Of a DNA stretch of 64,000 nucleotides, positions 34,451-43,890 are shown one piece after another; the first letter of the stretch is position 1; every line of letters starts with the position of its first letter. The position numbers and the translations under genes are program-made. Below the pieces are notes generated by a model. It saw only the letters and a list, made by a program, of their open reading frames with translations, was not told the DNA's origin and did no database searches. Source of the DNA: Thermoguttaceae bacterium (GTDB lineage: Bacteria; Planctomycetota; Planctomycetia; Pirellulales; Thermoguttaceae); contig JAFRXD010000077.1 of NCBI GenBank assembly GCA_017441605.1, forward strand, positions 53,404 through 117,403, written 5' to 3'.

Positions 34451-37027
34451 ATGCTTAAAATATTCGGAATAAGACATCACGGAGTCGGATGTTCCCGCGC
34501 CCTGGTTTCGGCGCTTCGGGAATACTCGCCAGATTTGGTTTTGATCGAGGGACCCCCGGACGCCGAGAGCGCGCTGGAGTTTATCGGGAACGCCGAGCTC
34601 GTTCCCCCCGTCGCCATGCTCGTTTACGACGCCGACGATCCCTCGACCGCGGGGTTCTATCCCTTCGCGTCGTTTTCGCCGGAGTGGATCGCGCTGAACT
34701 GCGCGAAAGCGCTCGGGGCGCGCGTCGGGTTGATCGATCTTCCGTTCGCGAATTCCGCCGCGCTCGAAAAGGAGGCGGCGAAAGCGAGCGCCGGCAACGA
34801 GGAAGACGCGTCGGAGGGAGAGGAGAGCGCCGAGGAGGCGGAGACCGGCGACGAGGCGCGCGAGCCGAGCGAGATCGAGGAAATTCTGCGCGACCCGCTC
34901 GGCGCGATGGCGCGTCGCGCGGGGGTTCCCGACTCCCAGGCTTGGGAGGAGCGCGCGATCGAGCAGGCGACGTCGCCCGGCGAGATTTTCGACGCCTTGA
35001 CCGAGGCGTGCGCGACCCTTAGGGGTATCGTCTTTCGCGAGGGAGAGGGCGCGGAGTCGGAGGAAGAGGCGAGGCGCGAGGCGCATATGCGGCGCAAGAT
35101 TCGCGAGGGAATGAAAAGCGGAGCGGAGCGAATCGCGGTCGTTTGCGGCGCTTGGCACGCCCCCGTCTTGGACTTGGAAACGAAAGACCCGGAGCGCCAA
35201 AAGTTGATTCCCTCGAAGAAGGAGGACGACGAGCGGCTCAAGAATCTGCCAAAACTCAAGACGACCGCGACTTGGACCCCGTGGACTTACGACCGGCTCG
35301 CGCGCTCGAGCGGATACGGCGCCGCGATCGAGTCCCCCGGCTGGTTCGAGTCGCTATGGCTCGCCGCGCCGGAAATCGAGATTTTGCGCGAGATGGGAGC
35401 CAACGTTCAAGCGGCGGTTCAAGACGACGACGCGGACTCCGCGCCGGGAATCGCGAGCTCCTCGGCGATCGTTCGGTGGACGACCCGCGCGTCTAGACTA
35501 TTGCGTCGCGAAGGGTTCGACTCCATCTCGACCGCCGACGCGATCGAAGCCGCTCGGCTCGCCGAGTCGCTCGCCGCGATGCGCGACCGCGCGACTCCGA
35601 ACGTCGTCGACGCCCGCGACGCGATCCTCTGCGCCCTGGGCCGCGGCAAGGAGGAAACCCTCGCGGTCGTCTTGCGCAAGTTGGAGATCGGACGAGCGTT
35701 GGGAACCGTTCCGAGCGCCGCGCCGACCGTGCCCTTGGAGCGCGATTTGGCGGCGCAAATCAAGAAGAATCGGCTCAAGCGCTCCCCCGAGGAGATTCTC
35801 CTTAAAATCGACTTGCGCGAGGACTCCGGTCGCGCGAAAAGCGCGCTGATTCATCGCGTTCGGTTGCTCGATATTCCTTGGGCGACGAGCGCCGACGACG
35901 AGGTTCGGTCCCTCGGAACGTTTCGCGAGAGCTGGAAGTTGCGCTGGGATCCGGAGTTCGCGGTCAAGGTCGTCGAGGCGAGCCGATTCGGAACGACGGT
36001 CGAGACCGCCGCGAGCGGCGCCGCGCTCGCTAAACTGAGCTCCCTCAAAGGGCTCGCGGCGATTCTGGACCTGTTCGAGACCGCGCTCAACGCCGAGGTC
36101 TCCCAGAAGGCGATTCAAGGAATCTACGAGCGGATCGAGCGCGACGGGGCGGTAACGACCAACGTCGACGAGCTGTTCGAGGCGATTCCCCCGATCGTTC
36201 GCCTGCTGCGCTACGGGGACTCGCGAGGAAGCGATCTTTCGCGATTAAAGACCCTTTTTGACTCGCTTTACGAGCGCCTGCTTGTCGCGATTCCCGGGGC
36301 GTGCTCGTTCCTCGACGAGGAGGCGTCCCTAAAAAGGGTCGCGCAACTCAATTCCCTAACGAGCGCGATCGTAACCCTATCCGATTCCGAGCGCTTGGAG
36401 GAGCTGTGGCGCGCGCTCGAAACGGTCGTCGCCGACGGAACCGCGTCCCGGATCGTCGTCGGGCGGATCGTTCGGATCCTCTTCGAGCAAAGGGTTTGCG
36501 ACCAAGAGGAGCTGGAGCGCAAATTCGGGTTCTTCGTCTCGAAAACGATCGACTCGGTCGATGTCGCGCGGTGGTTGCAAGGGTTCTTGTCCGGAACGGG
36601 GCAGACCCTGCTGTGGCTCGACGCGATTTGGCGGATCTTCGATCGATGGCTCGTTTCGTTGGCTCCCGAGACGTTTCAGGAGCTCGTCGCGATTCTGCGG
36701 CGCGCCTTCGCCGACTTCGAGCCTCCGGAGCGCCGCGAGATGGGGAAGATCGTCGCCGGGCTCAAATCGGAGGAGCCGAAAGAGGACGCGGCGGAAAGCG
36801 CGCCGGGAGAGGCGGCGAGCGATTCGGACGCGACCCCGTCGAGCGGGGAAACCGAGAGCGCCGCGGAACCGGACCAGTTCGATCCGTTGCTGTCGTTCAT
36901 TTTAGGGGACGGCGAGGCGCCGAGCGAGAAGCCCGAGAGCGCCCCGTCGAGCGAGGAAACCGAGAGCGCCGCGGAGCCCGACCAGTTCGATCCGCTGCTG
37001 TCGTTTATCTTAGGAGACGGCGAATGA
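34451..37027 (+). CDS. DUF5682-family protein with duplicated C-terminal peptide
   Basis: 858 residues. The start MLKIFGIRHHGVGCSRALV, then LVLIEGPPDAES and PFASFSPEWIAL, is the characteristic N-terminus of the DUF5682 family, resembling E. coli YehM. HHG and GPP suggest a metal- or phosphate-related fold, but no activity is known. VVCGAWHAPVL (about residues 230-240) is another family motif. The central part is helical. Residues ~800-858 contain an acidic Glu/Ser/Pro linker with two 36-residue direct copies, each ending DQFDPLLSFILGDGE. The stop codon overlaps the VWA start (ATGA), so the two proteins are co-translated and probably interact. Confidence 0.8.
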   Translation: MLKIFGIRHHGVGCSRALVSALREYSPDLVLIEGPPDAESALEFIGNAELVPPVAMLVYDADDPSTAGFYPFASFSPEWIALNCAKALGARVGLIDLPFANSAALEKEAAKASAGNEEDASEGEESAEEAETGDEAREPSEIEEILRDPLGAMARRAGVPDSQAWEERAIEQATSPGEIFDALTEACATLRGIVFREGEGAESEEEARREAHMRRKIREGMKSGAERIAVVCGAWHAPVLDLETKDPERQKLIPSKKEDDERLKNLPKLKTTATWTPWTYDRLARSSGYGAAIESPGWFESLWLAAPEIEILREMGANVQAAVQDDDADSAPGIASSSAIVRWTTRASRLLRREGFDSISTADAIEAARLAESLAAMRDRATPNVVDARDAILCALGRGKEETLAVVLRKLEIGRALGTVPSAAPTVPLERDLAAQIKKNRLKRSPEEILLKIDLREDSGRAKSALIHRVRLLDIPWATSADDEVRSLGTFRESWKLRWDPEFAVKVVEASRFGTTVETAASGAALAKLSSLKGLAAILDLFETALNAEVSQKAIQGIYERIERDGAVTTNVDELFEAIPPIVRLLRYGDSRGSDLSRLKTLFDSLYERLLVAIPGACSFLDEEASLKRVAQLNSLTSAIVTLSDSERLEELWRALETVVADGTASRIVVGRIVRILFEQRVCDQEELERKFGFFVSKTIDSVDVARWLQGFLSGTGQTLLWLDAIWRIFDRWLVSLAPETFQELVAILRRAFADFEPPERREMGKIVAGLKSEEPKEDAAESAPGEAASDSDATPSSGETESAAEPDQFDPLLSFILGDGEAPSEKPESAPSSEETESAAEPDQFDPLLSFILGDGE
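36834..37024 (+). repeat. 108-bp in-frame tandem duplication at the 3' end of the DUF5682-like gene
   Basis: Two near-identical segments start at 36834 and 36942 (period 108 bp, 36 codons). Each encodes an acidic linker followed by a hydrophobic peptide around PLLSFIL. Differences are mostly synonymous, such as TTGCTGTCGTTC against CTGCTGTCGTTT. Confidence 0.85.
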
Positions 37028-38262
37028 CCGAGGAAAAGACGAGAGTCGACGAAAAGGAACGGCTCGAGCGATGGCGACTGATTCTCGGAAAAGACTCCGA
37101 GGAATCGACCGGGAAACTCTCGGGCGCGTTTGGCAAGATGGACTCCGTGTTGCAAGCGCTCTACGGTAGCTCCGGAAATTTTAGCAAAACGGGGGGAGGT
37201 CGAGGTCGCGGAGGGCTCGGCGGCTCGGCGCCCTCGGTCAAGCGATGGCTCGGGGACATACGGACTTATTTCCCGAAGTCGGTTGTCCGCGTTATGCAGA
37301 AAGACGCTCTCGAGCGACTGAATCTCAAGGCGATGCTGACCGAGCCGGAAATTTTGGAGACGATCGAGGTCGACGTCAATTTGGTGGCGACCCTCCTGAC
37401 CCTCTCGAACGTTATTCCGGAGCGGACGAAAGAGACGGCGCGCGCGGTCGTTCGGAAACTGGTCGACCAAATTATGCGGCGGATCGAGGCGAAGACGATC
37501 AACGCGGTCCAAGGGAGTCTGAACCGGTCGACGCGAACGAATCGCCCGAAAATGAACGAGCTCGATTTCCGAAGGACGATCCAAGCGAACTTGAAGAACT
37601 GGGACGCGGACCGCCAAAAGCTGTTTGCCGACCGGTTTATCGGGTACGGGCGGCGGCGTCGGTCGTTGCGCGACGTCGTCTTGTGCGTCGACGAGAGCGG
37701 CTCGATGGCGAACTCCGTGGTGTACTCCTCGATCTTCGGCGCCGTCTTGGCCTCGATTCCCTCCCTTTCGGCGCGGCTCGTCTTGTTCGACACTGAAGTC
37801 GTCGATTTGACCGATAAGCTCGCCGATCCCGTCGACGCCCTCTTCGGCGCGCAACTGGGGGGCGGAACCGATATCGGGCGCGCCTTGAGCTACTGCAGAT
37901 CCCGGATTTCTCGACCGAACCAAACGGTCTTGGTGTTGATCACCGACTTGGAAGAGGGGGGCGACGAGCGAAAATTGCTACGAACCGCCTACGAAATCAA
38001 GAAGTCGGGCGTCAACTTCATTTGCTTGACCGCCTTGAGCGACGAGGGCAAGCCGTACTTCAGCGCGAGTATGGCCCGAAAGTTCGCCGCCATGGAGATT
38101 CCGACCTTCGCCTGTACCCCGGACTTGTTCCCCGATATGATGGCGGCGGCGATCGATCGCCGCGACATTGCCCAATGGGCGAGTCGCAACGAGATCAAGT
38201 TGGCGGCGACCCTGTCCGACGAGGCCGCGGAGAGTCCTTTACAAAGCGAGGATTTCCTCTAA
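37024..38262 (+). CDS. VWA-domain protein, CoxE-like
   Basis: 412 residues. The ATG at 37024 overlaps the DUF5682 stop and discards a longer out-of-context extension. The N-terminal half is helical, with a Gly-rich patch (TGGGRGRGGLGG, about 56-67). The VWA domain starts near residue 215; the MIDAS motif is Asp223-x-Ser225-x-Ser227 in DESGS, with a later Thr in GGGTDIGRAL and Asp in LITDLEE, so the metal site looks complete. VWA proteins of this type pair with MoxR ATPases. By analogy with E. coli yehP it is the partner of the ATPase at 13999. It closes the block; the next gene is an unrelated ABC-F ATPase. Confidence 0.85.
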   Translation: MTEEKTRVDEKERLERWRLILGKDSEESTGKLSGAFGKMDSVLQALYGSSGNFSKTGGGRGRGGLGGSAPSVKRWLGDIRTYFPKSVVRVMQKDALERLNLKAMLTEPEILETIEVDVNLVATLLTLSNVIPERTKETARAVVRKLVDQIMRRIEAKTINAVQGSLNRSTRTNRPKMNELDFRRTIQANLKNWDADRQKLFADRFIGYGRRRRSLRDVVLCVDESGSMANSVVYSSIFGAVLASIPSLSARLVLFDTEVVDLTDKLADPVDALFGAQLGGGTDIGRALSYCRSRISRPNQTVLVLITDLEEGGDERKLLRTAYEIKKSGVNFICLTALSDEGKPYFSASMARKFAAMEIPTFACTPDLFPDMMAAAIDRRDIAQWASRNEIKLAATLSDEAAESPLQSEDFL

Positions 38263-38369
38263 AATGACGGAAATATTCGCTCGTCGAAACGAACGCGACG
38301 AGCGGTCGTCGGATTTTCGGGAGGGTCGCGCGTTGCGCGCGGCGCTTCGCAACGTGAAAGCGAGCGACT

Positions 38370-40601
38370 ATGGCCGTTATACTGAACGTCGAACACCTGC
38401 GCAAACATTACGGACCCGATCCCGTCTTGGCTGACGTTACCTTTCAAGTCCGTGAAGGGGACAAGATCGGGCTCGTCGGACCGAACGGATGCGGCAAGAC
38501 CACGCTCCTCAATATTCTGTCGGGGCGCGACGAAACGGAGCGAGGAATCGTCGAGCGCTACTCCGACGCGTCGATCGGGTACCTGGAGCAGCGCCCGGCG
38601 GTCGACTCGAAAGAGACGGTTCTCGACGCGGGGCGAAGCGCCCTTTCCCATTTGACCGACGCCCTGAAAGAGTCGGAAGAGATCGCGGTCAAGATGTCGG
38701 ATCCGGGGTTGGAACCGTCGGAACATGACCGATTGGCGAGGCGCTACGACAAGCTCCACGAGGAGCTCATGCGCAAGGACGCGTACAATATCGAGCATCG
38801 CGTCGAGCGCGTGCTGCTCGGGGTCGGGTTCCGCGAGGAGGATTTCGCGAAATCGGTCGCGTCCCTCAGCGGCGGGGAATTGAACCGGCTCGGGCTCGCG
38901 AAGTTGCTCTTGGAGGAACCCGATATTATGCTCCTCGACGAGCCGTCGAACCACCTCGACTTGGCGGCGACCGAATGGCTCGAGGATTTTCTTAAGACGA
39001 CGACCGCCGCGATTATTCTCGTCAGCCACGACCGGTATTTCTTGGATCGCGTTACGAATCGAACCCTCGAATTGTACGCCGGAACCGTCGACGATTACCC
39101 CGGCAATTTCACGAAATATACGACCCTCAAAGAGGAGCGGCTCGCCGTCCAGAAGAAAACCTACGAAAAGTGGGTCGAGGAAGTCGAAAAAGCGAAAGAC
39201 TTTATTCGCAAGAACCACTACGGAAAAGACACCGCCGCGCGCGCCGAGGACCGGCGCAAGAAGCTCGAGCGCCTCGAGGCGGATCCCCCGGAGCTGCCCC
39301 GCGACGTCTCCGCGCCCCCGATGACTTTTCCCCCGGCTTCCCGAACCGGGGACATTGTCTTCCGAATCGACGGTCTAACCAAGGGTTACGGAGACCGCGT
39401 CCTCTTTAAGGACCTCTCGTTCGACGTGCAGCGCGGGGAGCGCTGGGCGATTCTCGGACCGAACGGGTGCGGGAAAACGACCTTTTTGCGCTGCCTTTTG
39501 GGCGAGGAGACGCCCGACTCCGGCTCGGTCCGATTCGGGCAGGGCGTCGCCGTCGGGTACTTCGACCAGCAGCTAAAGGTCGTCGACGACCAAATGGCGG
39601 TCGTCGACGCGATTCGACCGGAAAAGAAGGTCTTCGAGGACCTGCAGCGTCGCAAGTTGCTGGCGATGTTCGGTTTGTCCGGAGACCAGCAGTTGCTCAA
39701 AGTCTGCAATTTGAGCGGAGGACAGCGTTGCCGCGCCGCGCTCGCCAAGTTGGCGGCGGACGACCCGAACGTCCTGATCCTCGACGAGCCGACCAACCAC
39801 CTCGACCTCTGGGCGCGCAAAGCCCTCGAAAAGGCCCTCAAGAGCTTCGAGGGAAGCGCGATTTTCATTAGCCACGACCGGTATTTCGTCGACCAAGTGG
39901 CCGACAAGATCCTCGTCGTCCAGCCGAACGCGACCTTTAAGATCGTCGAGGGGAACTACTCGACCTTCCGGCACATGGTCTCGAAGGGGCTGATCGCCGA
40001 CCCGTTCCTCCCGAACGCCCTCGACGAGCCGTTCGTCCCCGAGAAAACGTCCGTTCGCGCCCCGGTCAAGGCGAGCTCCGACATGTCGAAGCGCTCGTCG
40101 TTGGAACATCTCTCCAATAAGAGCAAAAACAAGCGCGCGGCGGCGGTTAAGCCGGTCGTCGCGAGCGCCCCGAGCGTTCCCCAGCGCTCGTCGTCTCCGG
40201 TCAAAGGGGGAGGAAAAGGAAAGAATCGCGGCGCGATTCCGGAGCTCGACGAGAACCTAAACGCCCATCGAACCAACGGAATTCCCAATAGTTACAAATC
40301 GAAGCCGAATCGTCCGAAGAACGAGGAGCAGGCGTTCAAGGAGGCGCAAGGCGGCGGAAAAGGAAAGCCGAAGCCGGAAAAGCGCAAACGGAAGTTCCCG
40401 TATCGCAAGATTTCCGAAATCGAAGACGAAATCTTCATTCGCGAGACCCATATGCAGACCCTCAACGAGGACCTGCTCAAGCCCGAAAATCTCCGCGACG
40501 GCGAAAAAATGAAGGAGCTGCAAGCGGAAATTAAGGCGGAAGAGGAAGCGATCAAAACCCTTTACGAACACTGGGAAGAAGCGTCGGAGTTGAATTGGTG
40601 A
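38370..40601 (+). CDS. ABC-F family ATPase with extended basic linker and C-terminal coiled coil
   Basis: 743 residues with two ABC ATPase domains. Walker A motifs are GPNGCGKTT in both halves (about residues 35 and 365). The signatures are SLSGGELNRLGLAKLL and NLSGGQRCRAALAKL, and the Walker B segments are MLLDEPSNHLD and LILDEPTNHLD. An arm linker rich in Lys/Glu separates them. No membrane segments exist, as expected for translation factors of the EttA/Uup/YheS type. From about 560 a Lys/Ser/Gly-rich linker of ~110 residues leads to a C-terminal coiled coil (ISEIEDEIFIRETHMQTLNE), recalling Uup but longer. A role at the ribosome is inferred from the family. Confidence 0.85.
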   Translation: MAVILNVEHLRKHYGPDPVLADVTFQVREGDKIGLVGPNGCGKTTLLNILSGRDETERGIVERYSDASIGYLEQRPAVDSKETVLDAGRSALSHLTDALKESEEIAVKMSDPGLEPSEHDRLARRYDKLHEELMRKDAYNIEHRVERVLLGVGFREEDFAKSVASLSGGELNRLGLAKLLLEEPDIMLLDEPSNHLDLAATEWLEDFLKTTTAAIILVSHDRYFLDRVTNRTLELYAGTVDDYPGNFTKYTTLKEERLAVQKKTYEKWVEEVEKAKDFIRKNHYGKDTAARAEDRRKKLERLEADPPELPRDVSAPPMTFPPASRTGDIVFRIDGLTKGYGDRVLFKDLSFDVQRGERWAILGPNGCGKTTFLRCLLGEETPDSGSVRFGQGVAVGYFDQQLKVVDDQMAVVDAIRPEKKVFEDLQRRKLLAMFGLSGDQQLLKVCNLSGGQRCRAALAKLAADDPNVLILDEPTNHLDLWARKALEKALKSFEGSAIFISHDRYFVDQVADKILVVQPNATFKIVEGNYSTFRHMVSKGLIADPFLPNALDEPFVPEKTSVRAPVKASSDMSKRSSLEHLSNKSKNKRAAAVKPVVASAPSVPQRSSSPVKGGGKGKNRGAIPELDENLNAHRTNGIPNSYKSKPNRPKNEEQAFKEAQGGGKGKPKPEKRKRKFPYRKISEIEDEIFIRETHMQTLNEDLLKPENLRDGEKMKELQAEIKAEEEAIKTLYEHWEEASELNW

Positions 40602-40606
40602 GACGA

Positions 40607-42265
40607 ATGGGAAACCCGAATCGGCGGAAAGAGCATTGGGGATCGCGCCTTGGCGTCGTCTTGGCGGTGGCGGGCGGCGCGGTCGGGCTCGGGAACTTCT
40701 TAAGATTTCCCGGGCAAGCGGCGAATTACGGGGGCGGGGCGTTTATGATCCCGTATCTCTTCTCGTTCCTTATTATCGCCCTCCCCCTCGCGACCTCCGA
40801 GTGGGCGCTCGGGCGGCGCGGCGGCAGAATGGGGTTCCACTCCCCTCTCGGCATTTACTACGCCGTCGGTGGAAAGTCCAGATTCTGGGGGATTTTGGGC
40901 GGGCTTTCCGCCCTCACCCCGCTCGTCATTAGCATGTACTACATCTTCGTCGAGGCGTGGTGCCTGGTCTACGCGCTGCAGTACCTCGGAGGTTTGCTCG
41001 AGCCGCTCGGTTTGGGGTTCTCGCTCCTCGACGGGGTCGAACCTGGGCTGAAGCTGGGCGCCGAGACCGGAGGAGCGGAGTACCAGGGTCTTTTCGAGCG
41101 CTTTATCGGCGCGAACGGGGACGGGAGCCTCTTTAAAGGAGGGCTCTCCCCGCTGCTCCTTATGACTCTCGCCTGCGCGTTCGTCAATTTTTACCTGATC
41201 TATCGCGGCGTTTCCAAGGGAATCGAGCGATTTAGCAAACTCGTCGCCCCTCTCGTCTTGATCTGCTCTCTACTGGTGGTCGGGCGCGTCTTGACCCTCG
41301 GGAACCCGACCGGAATCGAAGGACAAAGCCTACTCGACGGGCTCGGATTTATGTGGAACCCGTCCCGAGACGTCGTTTTGGAGTCGGGCGAGGTCGTCCA
41401 TCGGACGATTTGGTCGTCCCTCGCGAATCCCGAGGTCTGGCTCGCCGCGACCTCCCAAATCTTCTTTACCGTCTCCATTTGCCTCGGCGCCACTTGTACT
41501 TACGCGAGCTACGTTCGACCCGACGAGGATATCGCCCTCTCGAGCGTTACCTCCACCGCCGCCAACGAGTTCTGCGAGGTCGCCCTCGGAGGGCTTATGG
41601 CGATTCCGCCCATGATTATGTTCCTCGGAGCCCAAGCCGCCGACAAATTCGGTTCCTCCTTCTCCCTCGGCTTTATCGCCCTTCCGAACGTCTTCGAGCG
41701 CATGCCGTTCGGGGAGTTTTTCGGATTCGCCTTCTTCACTCTCCTCTTTTGCGCCGCGATCACAAGCTCGATCTCGATTGTCCAGCCGACCTTGGCCCTC
41801 TTTGGAGACTCGCTGAATCTCTCCCGAACCGCTTGCGTCGGACTGACTTGCTTGGTCGTTCTGTCCGGAACCGCCTTCGTGTGCTGGTTTACGAAAGATC
41901 TCGCCGCCCTCGACGCCTTCGACTTCTGGCTCGCCAACTTCGCGCCCTTCCTTGGCGGGATTTTCCAGACGATTCTCATCGCCTTCGTTTGGAATATTTC
42001 CAGTTTGCGCAAGGAGTTGGATCGCGGAGCCCTGATCCGATTGCCCCGATTCTTCGGGTTCGTCGTCAAGTGGATCTCTCTCCCGTATTTGATTTTAATT
42101 TTCGCTTTCTGGTGTTATAAGAATCTCGCCGAACGGCTGAAAGGCGTCGCGGGAAGTCAAGTCGCACAATTGTCCCTGCTTTATATGGCGGGGCTCGCGG
42201 TCGGGTTGCTCGTTCTGTCGGTAATCGTCGTTCGAAAATGGAAGCGCGAGGAGAGCGCAAAATGA
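40607..42265 (+). CDS. Sodium:neurotransmitter symporter (SNF/NSS) family transporter, copy 1
   Basis: 552 residues, about twelve membrane segments. The N-terminus HWGSRLGVVLAVAGGAVGLG NFLRFP fits the first NSS helix with its unwound sodium- and substrate-binding region, as in LeuT. GGAFMIPYL and SEWALGRRGGRMG are also family hallmarks. ATG 40607 was chosen over TTG 40595 and GTG 40598 because the extra residues are not conserved in copy 2. Substrates of bacterial members are amino acids; the substrate here is unknown. It starts 5 bases after the ABC-F gene, and its TGA overlaps the ATG of the second transporter. Confidence 0.87.
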   Translation: MGNPNRRKEHWGSRLGVVLAVAGGAVGLGNFLRFPGQAANYGGGAFMIPYLFSFLIIALPLATSEWALGRRGGRMGFHSPLGIYYAVGGKSRFWGILGGLSALTPLVISMYYIFVEAWCLVYALQYLGGLLEPLGLGFSLLDGVEPGLKLGAETGGAEYQGLFERFIGANGDGSLFKGGLSPLLLMTLACAFVNFYLIYRGVSKGIERFSKLVAPLVLICSLLVVGRVLTLGNPTGIEGQSLLDGLGFMWNPSRDVVLESGEVVHRTIWSSLANPEVWLAATSQIFFTVSICLGATCTYASYVRPDEDIALSSVTSTAANEFCEVALGGLMAIPPMIMFLGAQAADKFGSSFSLGFIALPNVFERMPFGEFFGFAFFTLLFCAAITSSISIVQPTLALFGDSLNLSRTACVGLTCLVVLSGTAFVCWFTKDLAALDAFDFWLANFAPFLGGIFQTILIAFVWNISSLRKELDRGALIRLPRFFGFVVKWISLPYLILIFAFWCYKNLAERLKGVAGSQVAQLSLLYMAGLAVGLLVLSVIVVRKWKREESAK

Positions 42266-43890
42266 AAAAACCAATGCAAAACGAACATTGGGGTTCGCGA
42301 TTAGGGGTCGTGCTCGCGGTTTCCGGAAGCGCCGTCGGACTCGGGAATTTCCTGCGCTTTCCCGCCCAAGCCGCCTCCAACGGCGGCGGAGCCTTTATGA
42401 TACCCTACCTGATCGCCCTCGTCGCCGTCGCGATTCCCCTCGCGAGCGCCGAATGGGCCCTGGGACGATACGGAGGGCGGCGCGGTATGCACTCTCCCAT
42501 GGGGATTTATTACGTCGCGAGCGGGCGGAGACCCTTTTTCGGCGTCTGCGGCGGAGGCCTGACCTTTACCGCGTTCGTCATTAATATGTACTACCTGTTC
42601 GTGGAGTCGTGGTGCGCGCTCTACGCCCTGCAGTACCTCGGCGGATTGTTGGCTCCGTTGGGGCTTGGCTTCTCGCTGTTCCCCAACCAAGCCCCGGGGC
42701 TTTCCCTAGACTCCGCCGCGGCCTACCAAGACGCGTTCCTCGCGACCACCGGCGCGACCCGCGATCGCGCCCTGTTCGGCGCGAACGGCGCGAGCGTTCT
42801 CGGCGTCTTCGCGCTCTGCGCGATCGCGAATTTCTGGCTGATTTATCGCGGCGTCTCAAAGGGAATCGAGCGGTTCTGCAAAGCGGTCGCGCCCCTTATT
42901 TTGATCTGCTCGATTATCATTATCTTCCGCGTCCTCACGCTCGACAATCCGACCGGAAAAGAGGGGCAGAGCCTGCTCGACGGGCTAGGGTTTATGTGGA
43001 ACCCCCAAAACGCCGCGGAAACCCTTAAAAAACCGAGCGTCTGGCTCGCGGCGACCTCCCAGATCTTCTTCTCGACCTCGATTTGCACAAGCGCCGTGCT
43101 CTGCTACGGTAGCTACGTTCAAGCGAAGCGCGACGTCGCCCTCTCGAGCCTTACCTCCACGATGACAAACGAGTTTTGCGAGGTCTGCCTAGGCGGCTTG
43201 ATGATCGTGCCACCCGCCATTATGTTCTTGGGCGCCGCCGCCTCCGAGAAAATTGGGAGCGTCTTCTCCCTGGGGTTCGTGATTCTTCCGAACGTCTTCG
43301 GGCAAATGCCCGCCGGGCAGTTCTTTGGGTTCGCCTTCTTCGCCCTCCTCTTCTTCGCCGCGATTACCAGCTCGATTTCGCAGCTCCAGCCCGCGAGCGC
43401 TTTCTTGGAAGAGGCGTTCGGCTGGACCCGAGGCAAGCGCGTCTTGGCCGTCGCCCTCGCCGAATTGACCGGAACCTTCGTCGTCTGTTGGTTTACGGAG
43501 GGGCTTGTCGCGCTCGACGCGTTCGATTTCTGGTCCGCGAATTTTATGCCCTTCCTTTGCGCGCTCGTTCAGACGACCCTGATCGTTTTCTTCTTGGGAC
43601 GAAAGAAATTGCGCGACGAGCTCGATTCCGGCGCCATTATTAAAACCTCGAAATACGTTTTTCCCGCGATCGCGTTCGTTTCGCTGCCGTATCTCGCGAT
43701 CGTTTTCGGATTCTGGCTTTACGGCGAATTCGTGAATAAGTGCAAAGAATTCGCCGCCAAACCGGGATCGTTAACGTCCGAGATCTTTTTGCTCGCGGTG
43801 TTCGCCGCCCTCGTTATCGTATCGATCTTTACCGTTCTGCGCTGGAAGCGCGAGGAACGACTTGGCAAGGAGAAAGGAGCGAACCTATGA
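42262..43890 (+). CDS. Sodium:neurotransmitter symporter (SNF/NSS) family transporter, copy 2
   Basis: 542 residues, strongly similar to the preceding gene along its whole length (HWGSRLGVVLAVSGSAVGLG, GGAFMIPYL, FWLIYRGVSKGIERFCK, WLAATSQIFFSTSICTSAVL). The pair arose by tandem duplication but has diverged, including in the loop between helices 3 and 4. The ATG at 42262 overlaps the previous stop (ATGA). Its own TGA overlaps the start of a 47-residue membrane protein, a typical arrangement for NSS transporters that need a small subunit. Either the two transporters use different substrates or they share the subunit; sequence alone does not decide. Confidence 0.87.
   Translation: MKKPMQNEHWGSRLGVVLAVSGSAVGLGNFLRFPAQAASNGGGAFMIPYLIALVAVAIPLASAEWALGRYGGRRGMHSPMGIYYVASGRRPFFGVCGGGLTFTAFVINMYYLFVESWCALYALQYLGGLLAPLGLGFSLFPNQAPGLSLDSAAAYQDAFLATTGATRDRALFGANGASVLGVFALCAIANFWLIYRGVSKGIERFCKAVAPLILICSIIIIFRVLTLDNPTGKEGQSLLDGLGFMWNPQNAAETLKKPSVWLAATSQIFFSTSICTSAVLCYGSYVQAKRDVALSSLTSTMTNEFCEVCLGGLMIVPPAIMFLGAAASEKIGSVFSLGFVILPNVFGQMPAGQFFGFAFFALLFFAAITSSISQLQPASAFLEEAFGWTRGKRVLAVALAELTGTFVVCWFTEGLVALDAFDFWSANFMPFLCALVQTTLIVFFLGRKKLRDELDSGAIIKTSKYVFPAIAFVSLPYLAIVFGFWLYGEFVNKCKEFAAKPGSLTSEIFLLAVFAALVIVSIFTVLRWKREERLGKEKGANL

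Noticed and set aside
36676..37923. 415-codon minus-strand frame across the DUF5682/VWA junction
   Set aside because: It is antisense to two genes with clear family motifs; its composition is that of a shadow frame.
38264..38434. 56-codon frame between the VWA and ABC-F genes
   Set aside because: It overlaps the ABC-F start, is Arg-rich and resembles no protein; the 107-base gap is better read as a leader.
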